A DNA stretch of 64,000 bases from Platerodrilus igneus (Eukaryota > Arthropoda > Insecta > Coleoptera > Lycidae). The stretch spans positions 620,001 to 684,000 of the forward strand of contig JARFIW010000494.1 in assembly GCA_036346225.1 (NCBI GenBank). The letters run 5' to 3'. Numbering within the stretch: the stretch's first letter is position 1; each line of letters starts with the position of its first letter. A program made the position numbers and the translations under genes. The notes under the pieces were generated by a model, which was given only the letters and a program-made list of their open reading frames with translations, had not been told where the DNA came from and did no database searches. Of the stretch, positions 47,521-57,818 are shown piece after piece.

Positions 47521-48566
47521 TCCAAGATGGGTTCAACACTAACTGCATGGTACCGCAGCATAACCCAGCATTACATCTACGATTATGCCGTATAATGTCC
47601 TCTCGTTGCAAGTCCTCGACGATAATGGCTTTGTTGTGTCGAGAATACTCATATATAACTATGCCAATGAGAACTTGCACACGCACCGACGAAGGTAACG
47701 TTCGGCAATTAATTTGTTTTGTAAAAGAGTTCGGAATAGTTAATACAATAAGTGAATATCGAATGAAAACATAAAAACCAGCAATTGCAAAAGATACATC
47801 ATTATACCAGAACAATTGCAACACAATTAGGAAGCAGTGCCAATTCATATGTTTGACATTTAATTACTGTGATATTTGTTATATTCGTCTGGTTGTTGAC
47901 GTTACATTAGTAACACTATTGTTGGATAAAAAGTACGTATTTATTTTAAAGAAGAAACCATACATGTATAAAATCTGCAAAAACTCTGTTTTTAATTAGC
48001 ATTTCATTTTATGGTTTGCTGTATTAGTTTTCAACTTTAGGCGTGGTGTGATTCCATTCAATAACCCGCAAACCTCAATCGTATTATCAATAGCGAAATA
48101 AAAGCGTCTATTTCAGAACGCAAGATTTAACTGAATGCAGCCATTATTTTTTCACAAATTATGCTACGCCAATGATCTGTTCGAAAACTGACAATCTGTG
48201 TTTAAGGGTTATAGATGTTCTATGTTTATGAATCAATTTTTGAGAGCCTTCGTTGTTGTGACGCGCAGTGATATTTAAATTACAATTTCATACTGCAAGG
48301 AATGCTATTGTTCTGTCTCAAATAGTGTCAAAAGCTCTTCCAACCCTCAAAACTTATACAAGGGGAGGTTATTCTTATAATAGCATCAAGCGTGCTTTGT
48401 ATATTCATTCGCGATCTATGGTCGCGTGACATTTCAGTAGTAAGTAGTTACAGGTTTTGGAATTTAATTAAACCAAATTTACTGAAAAACCCGCAAATTT
48501 TTCATTAGTATTTGAAAATGTACGTGTTTTTGTATGGTTTCTAATAATTTTTAATTATTTTTGACA
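47521..48566. other. Right internal arm of the putative TIR element
   Basis: A 147-codon open frame (47405-47848 -) overlaps the satellite edge and has no recognised domain; a 75-codon frame lies opposite. Neither is called as a gene. Confidence 0.4.
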
Positions 48567-48599
48567 GGTCACGTAATGTAAACCGGCACCGCGGGCGCT
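48567..48599 (-). repeat. Right TIR of the satellite-carrying element
   Basis: Partner of 42820-42852; the inner 19 bp are perfect. Confidence 0.65.
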
Positions 48600-48639
48600 A
48601 TTGTCAATGCACCACATTACCGAGTCTTGGTCAATGATT

Positions 48640-48985
48640 ATTTTTTGAAAATTTGATAACCATTTAGATGAGACGTGGTTTAAGCAGGATGGGGCTACAC
48701 TGCATATTGCATGACATACCACTGACTTACTGACAACTTAATTTGAGGGTTTGGACCTGTCAATTGCCACCAAGATCATTTGATTTAATATTTCTGGATT
48801 ATTTCTTATGCGACTATGTAAAGGCGCAAGTTTATGTAAAAAAAAACAGAAACACTTGCTGCTTTGAAAAACAATATTGAATAAGGTATTGGTGAAATAG
48901 AACCCCAGTACTTGGGAGTGGTGCAATATTCGAGTGACAGACTGCGCTATGTTAAGGCGAGTGACGTAGGGGCTATATGTACGAA
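48640..48985 (+). pseudogene. Tc1/mariner transposase C-terminal fragment
   Basis: Plus strand: TWFKQDGATLHIA (second catalytic Asp motif), a frame shift, RSFDLIFLDYFLCDYVKAQV (third-motif region), then ETLAALKNNIE-like and IEPQYLGVV. The N-terminal half is missing. It lies just outside the right TIR of the satellite element. Confidence 0.7.
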
Positions 48986-48989
48986 TTTA

Positions 48990-49420
48990 TTTCTAGATAT
49001 TAACTGGTATGATATTTGCTTTAGAGTAATGCGAATAAATTATTATTACAATTGCTTTTTCTGTTTTATTCATATTTGAAGTTCAAGTAGCCTTGGGCTC
49101 TTTGTTTTGTACATCTTAGAAATGACATTTTAACAAAGTAACTAGTGCAAATTGACAAGCAAAACGCACTCATCGATTATCTACTTTGAATTACGTGTCA
49201 TACAAAATTTTGCACATCCCAGTAAATAAATGTGAAAAATGTTGAGATTAATGAAGTACACGGCATTATGATGCAATCGACGCCAAGTTCTGGACATTAC
49301 TAAGCCGCCATGAAAACTCCAGGAAATGTAATAAATTTGTCTACATGTAACAAACTTGAAGATACAAACAAACTCGAGGGAATACGAACAATTGTTTACG
49401 TACGAATAGAATCCAATTGT
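48990..49420. other. AT-rich sequence, nothing recognised
   Basis: No feature supported. Confidence 0.5.
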
Positions 49421-49809
49421 ATACAGGGTTCAACATGAGACAGAAACTTTTCCATGGTAAATAATATCTACAATAATGAATCGATGTTTCAACAAAAAAA
49501 ACTAACAGAATTAATTATTGAACTTGTCTTAACACAGAAATTATTTATTGAAATTAAATTTAGAAATAAATACAGAACACTGAGAAACTAACAAAATAAA
49601 TTTGAAATAATTGTTTTATTAAAATCCCCCTATATACACAAACTTCAACATATTGGGTGTCCACAGATGATTACCATGATTACAACAATTTATAAAATCT
49701 TTCCTATGAAACCGAAGTTTTTCTGTTGCAAGTGAACATCTGCAAAACTTTTATACCGGTGTGTTCAATTCGCCATCTTTACAGGTACGATCGCTGTCGC
49801 TGGTATCTT

Positions 49810-51090
49810 CAAAATGGCTTCTCCGCAGGAACAGTTCAATGTGTTATATGGCTTACGAAACGAAATCTCCAACTCATGTGCAGCGAATATTTAGGACACA
49901 TTGTGGAAAGAACTCACCTGACATGAAGTCAATATTATGGATTACAATCCTTTTAGCAACAGGATCGGTGCATAAGGATAAAAGCAATGGTATACCATCA
50001 GTTTCTCAAGAGACAGTTGGGATGATTCAAACATCGTTCACTGGGCCACTTCAACAATCAATTAGGCGAGTTTCACGCGAACTTCAAGTACCAGGAAGTA
50101 TAGTCCAAAAACTGTTGCGTAAGCGTCTAAAGTTATATGTTTACAAAGTCCAAATTTCCGGTACTACACCAAGATGATAGTCCAAAACGTGAAAAATTTG
50201 CTAACGACATGTTATAGAGAATAGATGAGGATAGAGACTTCTTAAAACATGTCTATGTGCGGTGTGGATGATAGAGTGATTAGTCCTTTCTTCTTCCTTG
50301 AAAGACTAGTTAATACAAATGTACCTGGATGTTAACCAACTATGCCATTCCTCAGCTACGAGAAATGCAACCGATCGGCATCTTTCAGCAATATGGTGCT
50401 CCTCATCACTGAGCACAACACGTCCGCTGGTCTCTAAATGAAACTTTTCCAAATAGGTGGATTGGCAGAAATCGCCAAATTCCATGGCCTCCGAAATAAT
50501 TTCAAAACTCGCTTTCTGGCCAATGTAGTACCTTCAGGTGGAGCATTGGAAAATCAAAATGTAGAGCCTCCTAAATCAGGTGGCTCCAGGAATGAGACAG
50601 GATAGTGTATGATTGCTAATCCCAAGGTCTCGGGTCCGATTTCCGACACGAACCGCTTGAAAATGTAAAGCGTGCATTTTTCACAAAAATGCGCACTCGT
50701 TTGGATGAGAGGTAAAATGTAAGTCCCGTGTGTGTTGTGACACACGTTAAAAATCCCTACCATGCATCAAATTGCAAGGGTTTTGCAAAATTCAAAATTC
50801 TCGGTAAAAACTGGCTTCCTGGCTAATGTAGTACCTTCGCGTGAAGAAATGGAGAATCAAACGTAGGGGACCCCGAGATTAGTGGATATCACCTCCTGGG
50901 ATTTCCTTCTTTGGAGGGTATTTATAAATGTCGTTTACAAAACAGTGGTTCCAGATCTCACGACCTTGCAACAACGCATCAAAATTGTAATTGAGGAAGG
51001 TGTCACACCACAAGTGTTGTAGAATGTGTGGCGTGAAAAGCGGTTGGATATTTTGCGTGCTATACCTGAGGCACATGTTGAAGTTTATTA
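49810..51090 (+). pseudogene. Tc1/mariner transposase pseudogene, interrupted by SINE cluster
   Basis: MASPQEQFNVLYGLRNEIS opens the N-terminus at 49813. Then come SVSQETVGMIQTSF, QSIRRVSRELQVPGSIVQKL and KRLKLYVYKVQI. A frame-broken middle reads IDEDRDFLKHV and VNQLCHSSA/QLREMQPIGI. The second Asp is lost in IFQQYGAPHH. HVRWSLNETFPNRWIGRN leads into the WPP motif at 50484-50493. The SINE cluster intervenes, and the gene resumes at about 50873: VDITSWDFLLWRVFINVVYK, then TLQQRIKIVIEEGVTPQVL and EAHVEVY to a stop. Confidence 0.8.
50494..50872 (+). mobile_element. SINE pair (3' fragment plus nearly full copy) inside the mariner
   Basis: 50500-50570 is the 3' end of one SINE (CTGGCCAATGTAGTACC to the tail). 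50575-50865 is a diverged full copy with a decayed tRNA head (B-box GGGTCCGATTTCC near 50632), body and tail. The tandem order resembles the dimer at 36997-37557. CCTCCGAAA before and CCCCGAGAT after may be an eroded target-site duplication. Confidence 0.75.
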
Positions 51091-51110
51091 AGTTCTTCAT
51101 TTAATTCAAA

Positions 51111-52925
51111 ACTGTGGCACGATACAAATTAAAATAATGAATACTCCTTTATCACAAAAATATATTTAAAAAACTAAATACGTATTTCGACCCCTAATGT
51201 GATCATTATCAGTAGTAAAATGCATTAAAAATTAAAAGTTGTTCGGGAAACCCTTCTGAGGATATTCTCCTCACCACGTAAGCTAAAGTGATCTTTCCTA
51301 ACAAACAATTTACTAAAATTTGTTTTGAACACCTGGGGATATTCCCCATACCAAGTAGGCTAGCGATCTCTATACAACAAAGTGAATAATTGCCTTAATA
51401 AACAAAACCACTTAATTTATACTAAAAGTAAAACTGTTTTTGCAGAACTAAAGTTAATCATGTGTTCCTATTGATTATTAAGCCAATAGAGAAAGCAATC
51501 CAGATGATGCTATTAAACCCTTGTCAGTATTTAAGAGGGGTCCTTTGTGTTTTACTGTTTTGATTGATTCATACGCATTTAGGAAGGAATACGTTGGCAC
51601 AGCCTTCAACAGTCTGACATCCTCTAGTTTAAACGGGTGGCTGGTTTCAAAATTATGTTTGACGACTTGAGATCTTTCATATTTACCATATTTGAAATAA
51701 GCAATGTGCTTAGTTACATCTAGTTGTAACATTTCTCTTAGTATGACCAATATATTTTTGAGAACATCCTGGTTCCGAACAGCTAATCTCATAAATCACC
51801 GACTTTTGCAACTTATCCACTTTGTCTTTTGGGTTACCTAACAGATCTTTAATTTTATTAGTTTTATCATAAGCAATTTTGAAATTGAATTATTTATATA
51901 TTTTATAAGACCCTTAGTGGTGCTGTGAAAAGGAAGTTTGACAAATTTGACTAATTCATTAATGGTGCTAGGTTGCAAAGTCGTTGATATACGGATGTAG
52001 TGCAAGCTCCTTATTAAACATGTCTCTATTTAAAGGAAAATTAATTAATCTGTTCACCAAAAAATTGAAAGCCCCCAGTTTATGTTGTAAACCGTGTTTA
52101 TTATCGTTTCTAATTACTAGTGTATCTAGAAATGGCAAATGCCCATTATTATCTAGCTAGTATGTGAATTTTATGCTTTTAACTTTTGAATTTAATTTAT
52201 TAAAGAAATCATCAACATTCGATTTGGAAGTGTCAAAAACAGCAAAAATGTCATCCACGTACCTTATTTATATTCTTGGGCAGTATTTGGAATTCTCTTT
52301 AAACTCAATGCGCGACATAAACAAAGTAGGTATGAATGGTGAAAGGCTGTGTCTTATTGCTGTCCCTTCATGTTGTTTGTATATTTGTTGTTAAATTGAA
52401 AACGGTTTTGGGACATGCAATGTGAAACGAGTTTGATATACTCTTCGATTTTATCGTCATAAACGTTACTATCTATTAGAGCATCCTTATGTCAAAGTAC
52501 TTAGTATAGGAACACTAGGGAATAATGAGCTGATGTCAAATAAAATTAAGATTTCGTTCTCTTTTAATGTGATATCCTTAACTTTATTAATAAACTTTTG
52601 TACAATCAAACTATCTTTAAATTCTTAAGTTCATTTGACAACCACTGTGACAACCGATAAGTCGGTGAGTTAATACCTGAAACAATTGGTCTCCTCAATT
52701 TATCTTTCTTGTGAATTTTAGACAAGTCGTACATTTTTGGAATTTTAGGGTTTGAAACTCTCAATTTTAATTTTAATGTGGGTGATATTAGGTTTGGGCA
52801 TTTCTTCAAAACAGACTGTTGTTTTTACCATTTTATTTAGAGGAATCTCATTTTTCCTCTTTGTGACTATTGGTCTATAAGGACCCTTAGATATCAAAGT
52901 TTCTACTCTATTAACGTAGACAAAA
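51111..52925 (-). mobile_element. Penelope-like element, minus-strand copy (RT + GIY-YIG)
   Basis: Minus strand. RT: ETLISKGPYRPIVTKRKN-like start, then IPKMYDLSKIHKKDKLRRPI and VSGINSPTYRLSQWLSNELK, with a FDISSLFPSVPI palm A region. NRFQFNNKY follows, and YVDD (52250-52261) sits in RYVDDIFAVFDTSKSNVDD. HLPFLDTLVI comes next. GIY-YIG endonuclease: VIYEISCSEPGCSQKYIGHT at about 51815-51750, frame-shifted near 51725. The tail reads QVVKHNFETSHPFKLEDVRL and PLLNTDKGLI. RT of this type linked to GIY-YIG is diagnostic of Penelope-like elements. Several stops and frameshifts make it dead. Confidence 0.9.
51173..51216 (-). ncRNA. Hammerhead-like motif in the minus-strand PLE (mutated core)
   Basis: Minus-strand order: stem I ACTA, core CTGATAA, stem II GATCAC/GGGGTC, GAAA, stem III ATAC/GTAT with no loop, cleavage-site TT, stem I TAGT. 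The conserved core G (CTGATGA) has become A, which should abolish cleavage. Position: 3' of the GIY-YIG region, near the element end. Confidence 0.55.
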
Positions 52926-53912
52926 AAAGACCTTCTGATTATTAAAGAATTACGACAGAAAGATTGCTTTTAATTTAAAGCAGACAAGGGTAATAGGCTC
53001 GCCATTCTAGACAAACAGGACTATGTTGATAGAGTAGAAACTTTGATATCTAAGGGTCCTTATAAACGAATAGTCACAAAGAGGAAAAATAAGATTCTTT
53101 TAAATAAAATGGTAAAAACAACAGTCTGTTGAAGGAATGCGCAAACCTAATTCCACCCACATTAAAATTAAAATTGTCAGTTTCAAACCCTGAAATTCCA
53201 AAAATTTACTGCTTGCCTAAAATTCACAAGAAACATAAATCGATGAGACCAATTGTTTCAGGTTGCAAAAGTCGGGGATTTATGAGATTAGCTGTTCGGG
53301 ACAAGGTAGTTTTCAAAAATATATTAGTCATACTAAGAGAAATGTTACAACTAGATTTAAATAGCACATTGCTTATTTCAAATATGGTAAATATGAAAGA
53401 TCTCAAGTTGCCAAAAATATTTTTGAAACCAGTCACCCGGTTAAACTAGAGGATGTCAGACTTTTGAAGGGGGTGCCAACGTATTCCGCCCTAAATGCGT
53501 ATAAATCAATCAAAATAGTTAAACACAAAGGACCTCTCTTAAATACTGACAAGGGTCTAATAGCGTCATCTGGATTGCTATCTCTATTGGCTTAAAACCA
53601 ATAGGAACGCATGGGTAACTTTGGTTCCGCTAAAACAGTTTTAATTTTAGTATGAATTAAGTGGTTTTGTTTATTAGGGCAACAATTCACTTTGTTTTGT
53701 AAAGATCACCAGCCTACTTGGTGAGGAGAATATCCTCAGGTATTCAAAACAAATATCCTCGGAAGGGTTTCCTGAACAATTTTTAACGCGTTTTATTTTT
53801 TAGTTTACTGCTGATGATGATCACACTAGTGGTCGAAATATGTATTTAGTTTTTTAAAAATATTTTTGTGGTAAAGGTGTATTAATTATTTTAATTTGTA
53901 TCGTGCCACAGT
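52926..53912 (+). mobile_element. Penelope-like element, plus-strand copy with RT palm deleted
   Basis: Plus strand: IIKELRQKD, KADKGNRLAILDKQDYVDRV, ETLISKGPYKRIVTKRKN, LIPPTLKLKLSVSNPEIPKI and LPKIHKKHKSMRPIVSG. At 53262 it jumps to LQKSGIYEISCSGQGSFQKY, the GIY-YIG start. About 870 bp, including YVDD, is missing relative to the minus copy. Here GIY is kept and YIG reads YIS. The tail follows (SHPVKLEDVRLLKGVPTYS, PLLNTDKGLIASSG). The last 28 bp (53885-53912) are the exact inverted match of 51111-51138. Confidence 0.88.
53807..53850 (+). ncRNA. Hammerhead-like motif in the plus-strand PLE (core intact)
   Basis: Stem I ACTG (53807-53810), core CTGATGA (53811-53817), one extra T, stem II GATCAC-ACTA-GTGGTC, GAAA (53835-53838), stem III ATA/TAT with a two-base loop, cleavage-site TT, stem I TAGT. 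All catalytic core positions are present. The extra T between core and stem II is shared with the minus copy, so it is a family trait rather than damage. Confidence 0.6.
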
Positions 53913-54159
53913 GTTCTAATTTATTATTATTAAACGGTAGTTGGTAGGAACCTTGTGGCGTGACATCTTCAGATGGAGTTGATTGGCAGGTTAGAACAGT
54001 TTGCATTTAAATACTTATTAACCGTACAATAGGAACCCTCTAAATACTATTTGCATAATTCTGCCACGTTCGCGAAATAATCTAGAACAATTGAATAAAA
54101 TATAAATTTCCGCTAAGGGGTTTTGAAGGTCGGCCCTATTGCACTCTGATTATGATACT
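53913..54159. other. Unassigned sequence
   Basis: No feature supported. Confidence 0.5.
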
Positions 54160-54400
54160 AGCTATAGAGTTGTAATATAAAATATATTGTTAAAATAAAT
54201 TGATCTATGTGATATAAATTATTGTAGTAATCGATATAAATTGATAATTAGTGCTTCGATCTAAATTAATTATAGAGCTTTGGTGGTAATTAAGAAGATT
54301 AGCCTTGTAGCTTTTAATAACTAAGTATTTGTGCTGTTAGCCATTAGCTGAAAATAAATTGTCGTGAGTGTTTAAGAATTTCACTGTGGCTACGAGATGT
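54160..54400. repeat. Dispersed repeat T, copy 2
   Basis: Matches 24560-24860 (TGATATAAATTA, AATTAAGAAGAT, AAGTATTTGTGCTGTTAG). The ribozyme-like motif next to copy 1 is not present here. Confidence 0.55.
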
Positions 54401-55570
54401 TGAAAAGGTTTGTGCAATCAGTTGATAATAAGGAACTGTCGCTTTAGCAAAACAGTTTACGTTACAATACCAAAAAGTTGACGTTTGTAATACAATTGTA
54501 GGTGTTTGTCAACGGAACTTTCCCAAAACCTCTCTTAAAAATGGAAACTTTAATCTGTATTTATTTTTAAATTAAACGAGAAAAAATACTATAACGGTTT
54601 TCTTATTCATATTTAAAATCTTTAAGTTCTCAAGTGAATAGTAGTATAATAAAAAAGAAAAGGGTATTAATTGCTCAAAGCTCAGCACATGTTTCTATCT
54701 TCCCTCGGTAAAACTCAACGTTTTAATTTTCTGACAGCATCCGTTTCCAGCATATAGCGTTTGGCAAACGTTCAAATTCGTGTTACACAACAAACTGTAA
54801 GAAATTCTGTAAATAACGATGACGCTGGAGAGGTCCAATTTTGCAGTCTGGTGAGTAAGCTCCAGAACGAGCCAGTTTTAGATTCTGAGAATGATACGGA
54901 CACGCGTTCCTTTGCTGAAACAAACCAGCCTGTTAAACTAATTTATTTACATTACTTTGCGTAGTTACGTACAGCCACTCACTTGCATACCAAATATAAT
55001 AAAGTCTGCAATTTTACGTGATTTAAAGTTGTTCTGCAACTACTGCTTTATACACTGAAAGCATGGAGTCGACACGACTTAAAATAGCCGCAAGCTTTTT
55101 ATTCTGTTGCTGTAGTTTAAGACAGAAAAATGTGTTTATATGCGTATAGAACACTGCGTAGTGGGCGAGTTCATTTTAATCTCTTCATTTTCTCTGTGAA
55201 AATGAGGTCATTTTGAATATACAAAGTTTGCTTAGTGTGTACTATTTGTTTTAGATGGGTGTCGAAAAACAAAATCCAATTGTAATCAACACTCGATTAT
55301 ATTTCACTAGCAAGTAAAGGATACAACGATGTTGCATCAAATCTAATTTGGATTATTATTGATTATTTATTGCAAGTCTTTGGGCAATTATAAAAGAAAA
55401 GCAATTTGAAGGAGTAGCATCAATTTCGTGATTAATTTGCCACAGTTTTCTATCTTGAGCTAGTTCCTTCAGTACTCTACCTTACACCTGTATCTGTACT
55501 GATCTGGTCTGTTTACTTAAACACCTGCCATCCTCAAAATATGACCTATCGTACTATCACGCTCTTTTTA
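54401..55570. other. AT-rich sequence, nothing recognised
   Basis: A 67-codon open frame at 54761-54964 (+) has no known domain. Confidence 0.45.
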
Positions 55571-55576
55571 GTTTCA

Positions 55577-55798
55577 CTAGATATATTTGCCCATTTCGAA
55601 TGGACCTGCACCTTGCCGAAGTTCTAGATTACTAGAGCAGGTGAAATGGCTTGCGTGTTCTAATGAGCTAAACAGCCAAACTACAGGTTCAACCAAAGTA
55701 GTAGGGTCATTAGTGAGGAAGAGGAACCTGACTAAGACAGGTCCCCGAAAGAGGCCAGCGGCTCTTTCGGTACTTAGATTGGCAGAGACTATGGGGTC
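55577..55798. other. GC-richer island open on both strands
   Basis: About 220 bp near 50% GC in AT-rich surroundings, open in one frame on each strand. The plus reading (GPAPCRSSRLLEQVKWLACS, RPAALSVLRLAETMGS) matches no family I recognise. It stops exactly where RTE copy E begins, so it may be a target-site exon remnant or a transduced piece. I cannot choose between these. Confidence 0.35.
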
Positions 55799-56672
55799 CT
55801 GCTTAACCCCCTTCACTGAATCTCGGTGAAATAGGGCACAAAATTAGAAAACAATAGAAGGGGAACTGAGCTGTATACATGCTGTGTGAGCATTTCAGGG
55901 AACTGTGTAGGTGCAGGTACGTGTCCAACCAATTTTTGAGACGGAAAACTTAATGAGAAAAAAAATAAGAGCAGATAAATCTGATAATTATTATAAACAC
56001 CCGTGTTGGTTATGAAATATCTGCAAACTAATGTTGACTGTGCGAAAAGATATATTGGAAAAAATATTAAATCGACAAATGTTTAAGTGCTGGGGGAACT
56101 TGGCAGCCACAGGCTGCTTACCCCCTTTCACAACCACTGAATATCGGAGAAATAGGGTATATAATTGTAAAACAATAGAAGGGGACCGAACTGCATCTAA
56201 CAAGAAAGAACCGGCGCCTATGATGAAAAACAACAAACATAGAACAATAAGAAAATTGTTGAAAGCATATGTGTGGAGCACAGTATGTCTATGAAATACG
56301 GGCAGTTTGAAAAGCAGACACAAAAACGGTAGCAGCCTTTTGAACTGCTGCGCTTCAGATGTATGAGGATGATAGCACGGACAGACAAAGTTAAAAACAA
56401 ATAGGTTATAGAAATAGTAGGGGGAACAAGGATATCTGGTTAAAAAAAATAAAAGAAATAGAAGGGCAGAATATGTTCTAAGGCTTTTTTGGGGAATAGT
56501 ATGGGATATATTACAAGCAGAAAAAGAAAAAAAGAGGTAGATGTAGACCTAGATCGGATAGTGATAGATGCAGACTGTGCAAATTTCAGGGAAATCTGTA
56601 GGTTAGTTCAGAATAGGGAACAATGATGGTACGCGTCTAACCAGTTACAGGACTGAAGACCTAATGATGATG
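55799..56672 (+). mobile_element. RTE-type LINE copy E, 3' end only
   Basis: 5'-truncated inside module U1 (starting CTGCTTAACCCCC). It then has the complete U2 (hairpin GCAGCC/GGCTGC at 56103-56117), the degenerate second C-terminal region and the GAT tail. The same module order and shared stop codons as A, B and D place it in the same subfamily. No clear target-site duplication. Confidence 0.82.
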
Positions 56673-56789
56673 AGATATATTTGCGTTTGGCTGAACCATC
56701 TCTAAAACCATATAGTTACTAAATCTCCGACAGCTGTTATTGTTTTTTTAAAATAGCGTCATACCTCGAAAGTTTCCAATCTCCGAACT

Positions 56790-57350
56790 TCTTTTAGTGT
56801 ACATGTTTTGTAACCGTGCAATCCGAACAGTCTTCCAACAATCTTTACCAACTCCTAGAGATATCCTTGACATATTGCGCTTTAGGCTTTCCTTCTACCA
56901 ATTCTTCTACATTTGGCAATTTATTAGCGTCTATCATCATTGGCGATTCAACTCCCTAATACCGTTTTATTTCTGTTAATACTTCTGATTCTGTATTTAC
57001 AATCACTTTCCCATTGAATTCTGTTTACTACATTCCTTTGCCGCCTTTCGTATTGTTTATATACATGCCCTAATCTGTACTAATATTGTTTTCAATTTAT
57101 CTAGTTCCTTTTACGACATCGTATCTGTTTTTGCTAATATTACAATGTCGTTTGCATACGGCAACATTTGAAGTTCTTGTCCTACAGTAATAGTATGCAC
57201 CTCCTATACCACACTTATTTTATTTGTTGCTTGCACCACACTCTACTTACATAAGATTGGTGATAAGGCACATCCCCGCCTTATATCTTTAACTATTTTG
57301 AACCAAACTATCTCATTATCAACTCCTATTAATGTTTTCCCATGTTTGTA
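56790..57350 (-). pseudogene. LINE reverse transcriptase relic (RTE-like, other subfamily)
   Basis: Minus strand: GVDNEIVWFKIVKD, RRGCALSPILCK, then TITVGQELQMLPYANDIVIL, where the polymerase box is YAND, then LDKLKTILVQIR and a decayed thumb. Different in sequence from copies A-E. Both ends are indistinct. Confidence 0.65.
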
Positions 57351-57780
57351 AATAAGCAGACCTTTTAAAACAAACATGTCTCATAACGCAGGAAGTAAAT
57401 AAACGCACTCAATTATCATTATAAAATTTGCCAACGTAATTTTTTAAAAGTAAACTTGACAAATTCGATTAAAATCCACCATATTGGATAAACAAAATAT
57501 GGAACAACAAGTTTGTATACGTGGAATTAAAAGAAAATTAGAATAAATTTATATACAAAACACGAGTATGTGATATTATAAGATACAAAGTATCATGGTG
57601 AACGAAATTCACAATATAAAATTTTGATGCCTACGTGATCAGAATGAGAATTTCAACAAACTATAGAATAAGTAACTTCGTGTAAAACCCAATGGATGGA
57701 CGATAAGCTAAGCACAACGCCTCCAATGTGACGGAACAACAAAGATAAGCGCGGTAAACCAATAATAGCAGGTGGGTTGG
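57351..57780. other. AT-rich sequence upstream of the candidate promoter
   Basis: No coding feature. It could contain upstream regulatory DNA of the candidate first exon. Confidence 0.4.
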
Positions 57781-57788
57781 CGTGCCTT

Positions 57789-57818
57789 TATATAGTGCAG
57801 GAGCTGATAAGAGTCAGT
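57789..57818 (+). promoter_or_regulatory. Candidate RNA polymerase II core promoter (TATA + initiator)
   Basis: TATATA at 57789-57794 is followed 27 bp later by TCAGT (57814-57818) with A+1 at 57816. TCAGT is the arthropod initiator consensus and the spacing is close to the usual 28-32. A splice donor lies 164 bp downstream, which raises the likelihood of a genuine gene start. Confidence 0.4.

Larger units (their letters stand above)
42820..48599. mobile_element. Putative 5.8-kb TIR-bounded element carrying a satellite array
   Basis: AGCGGGCGCGGACACGG at 42820 and AGCGCCCGCGGTGCCGG (reverse complement, from 48599) start inverted repeats. Their next 16 bp, TTTACATTACGTGACC, match perfectly: 28 of 33 positions overall. 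A second conserved block further in (TTCAAATAC, GAAAAA and TGCGGGTTTTT) appears at both ends within about 130 bp. ATT lies outside both ends (42817-42819, 48600-48602), a possible 3-bp duplication. The centre is the satellite at 44024-47520. No transposase was identified. GC-rich ends stand out in this AT-rich region. Confidence 0.55.
49424..51110 (+). mobile_element. Tc1/mariner element, right end lost, split by SINEs
   Basis: The left end CAGGGTTCAACATGAGAC starts at 49424 after a TA. A matching end in opposite orientation is at 59059-59083. The transposase runs from 49810 to 51090. The right terminal repeat is missing because the Penelope-like element begins at 51111. Confidence 0.65.

Noticed and set aside
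47405..47848. 147-codon open frame on the minus strand
   Set aside because: Overlaps the satellite edge, no domain recognised, no supporting context; not called as a gene.
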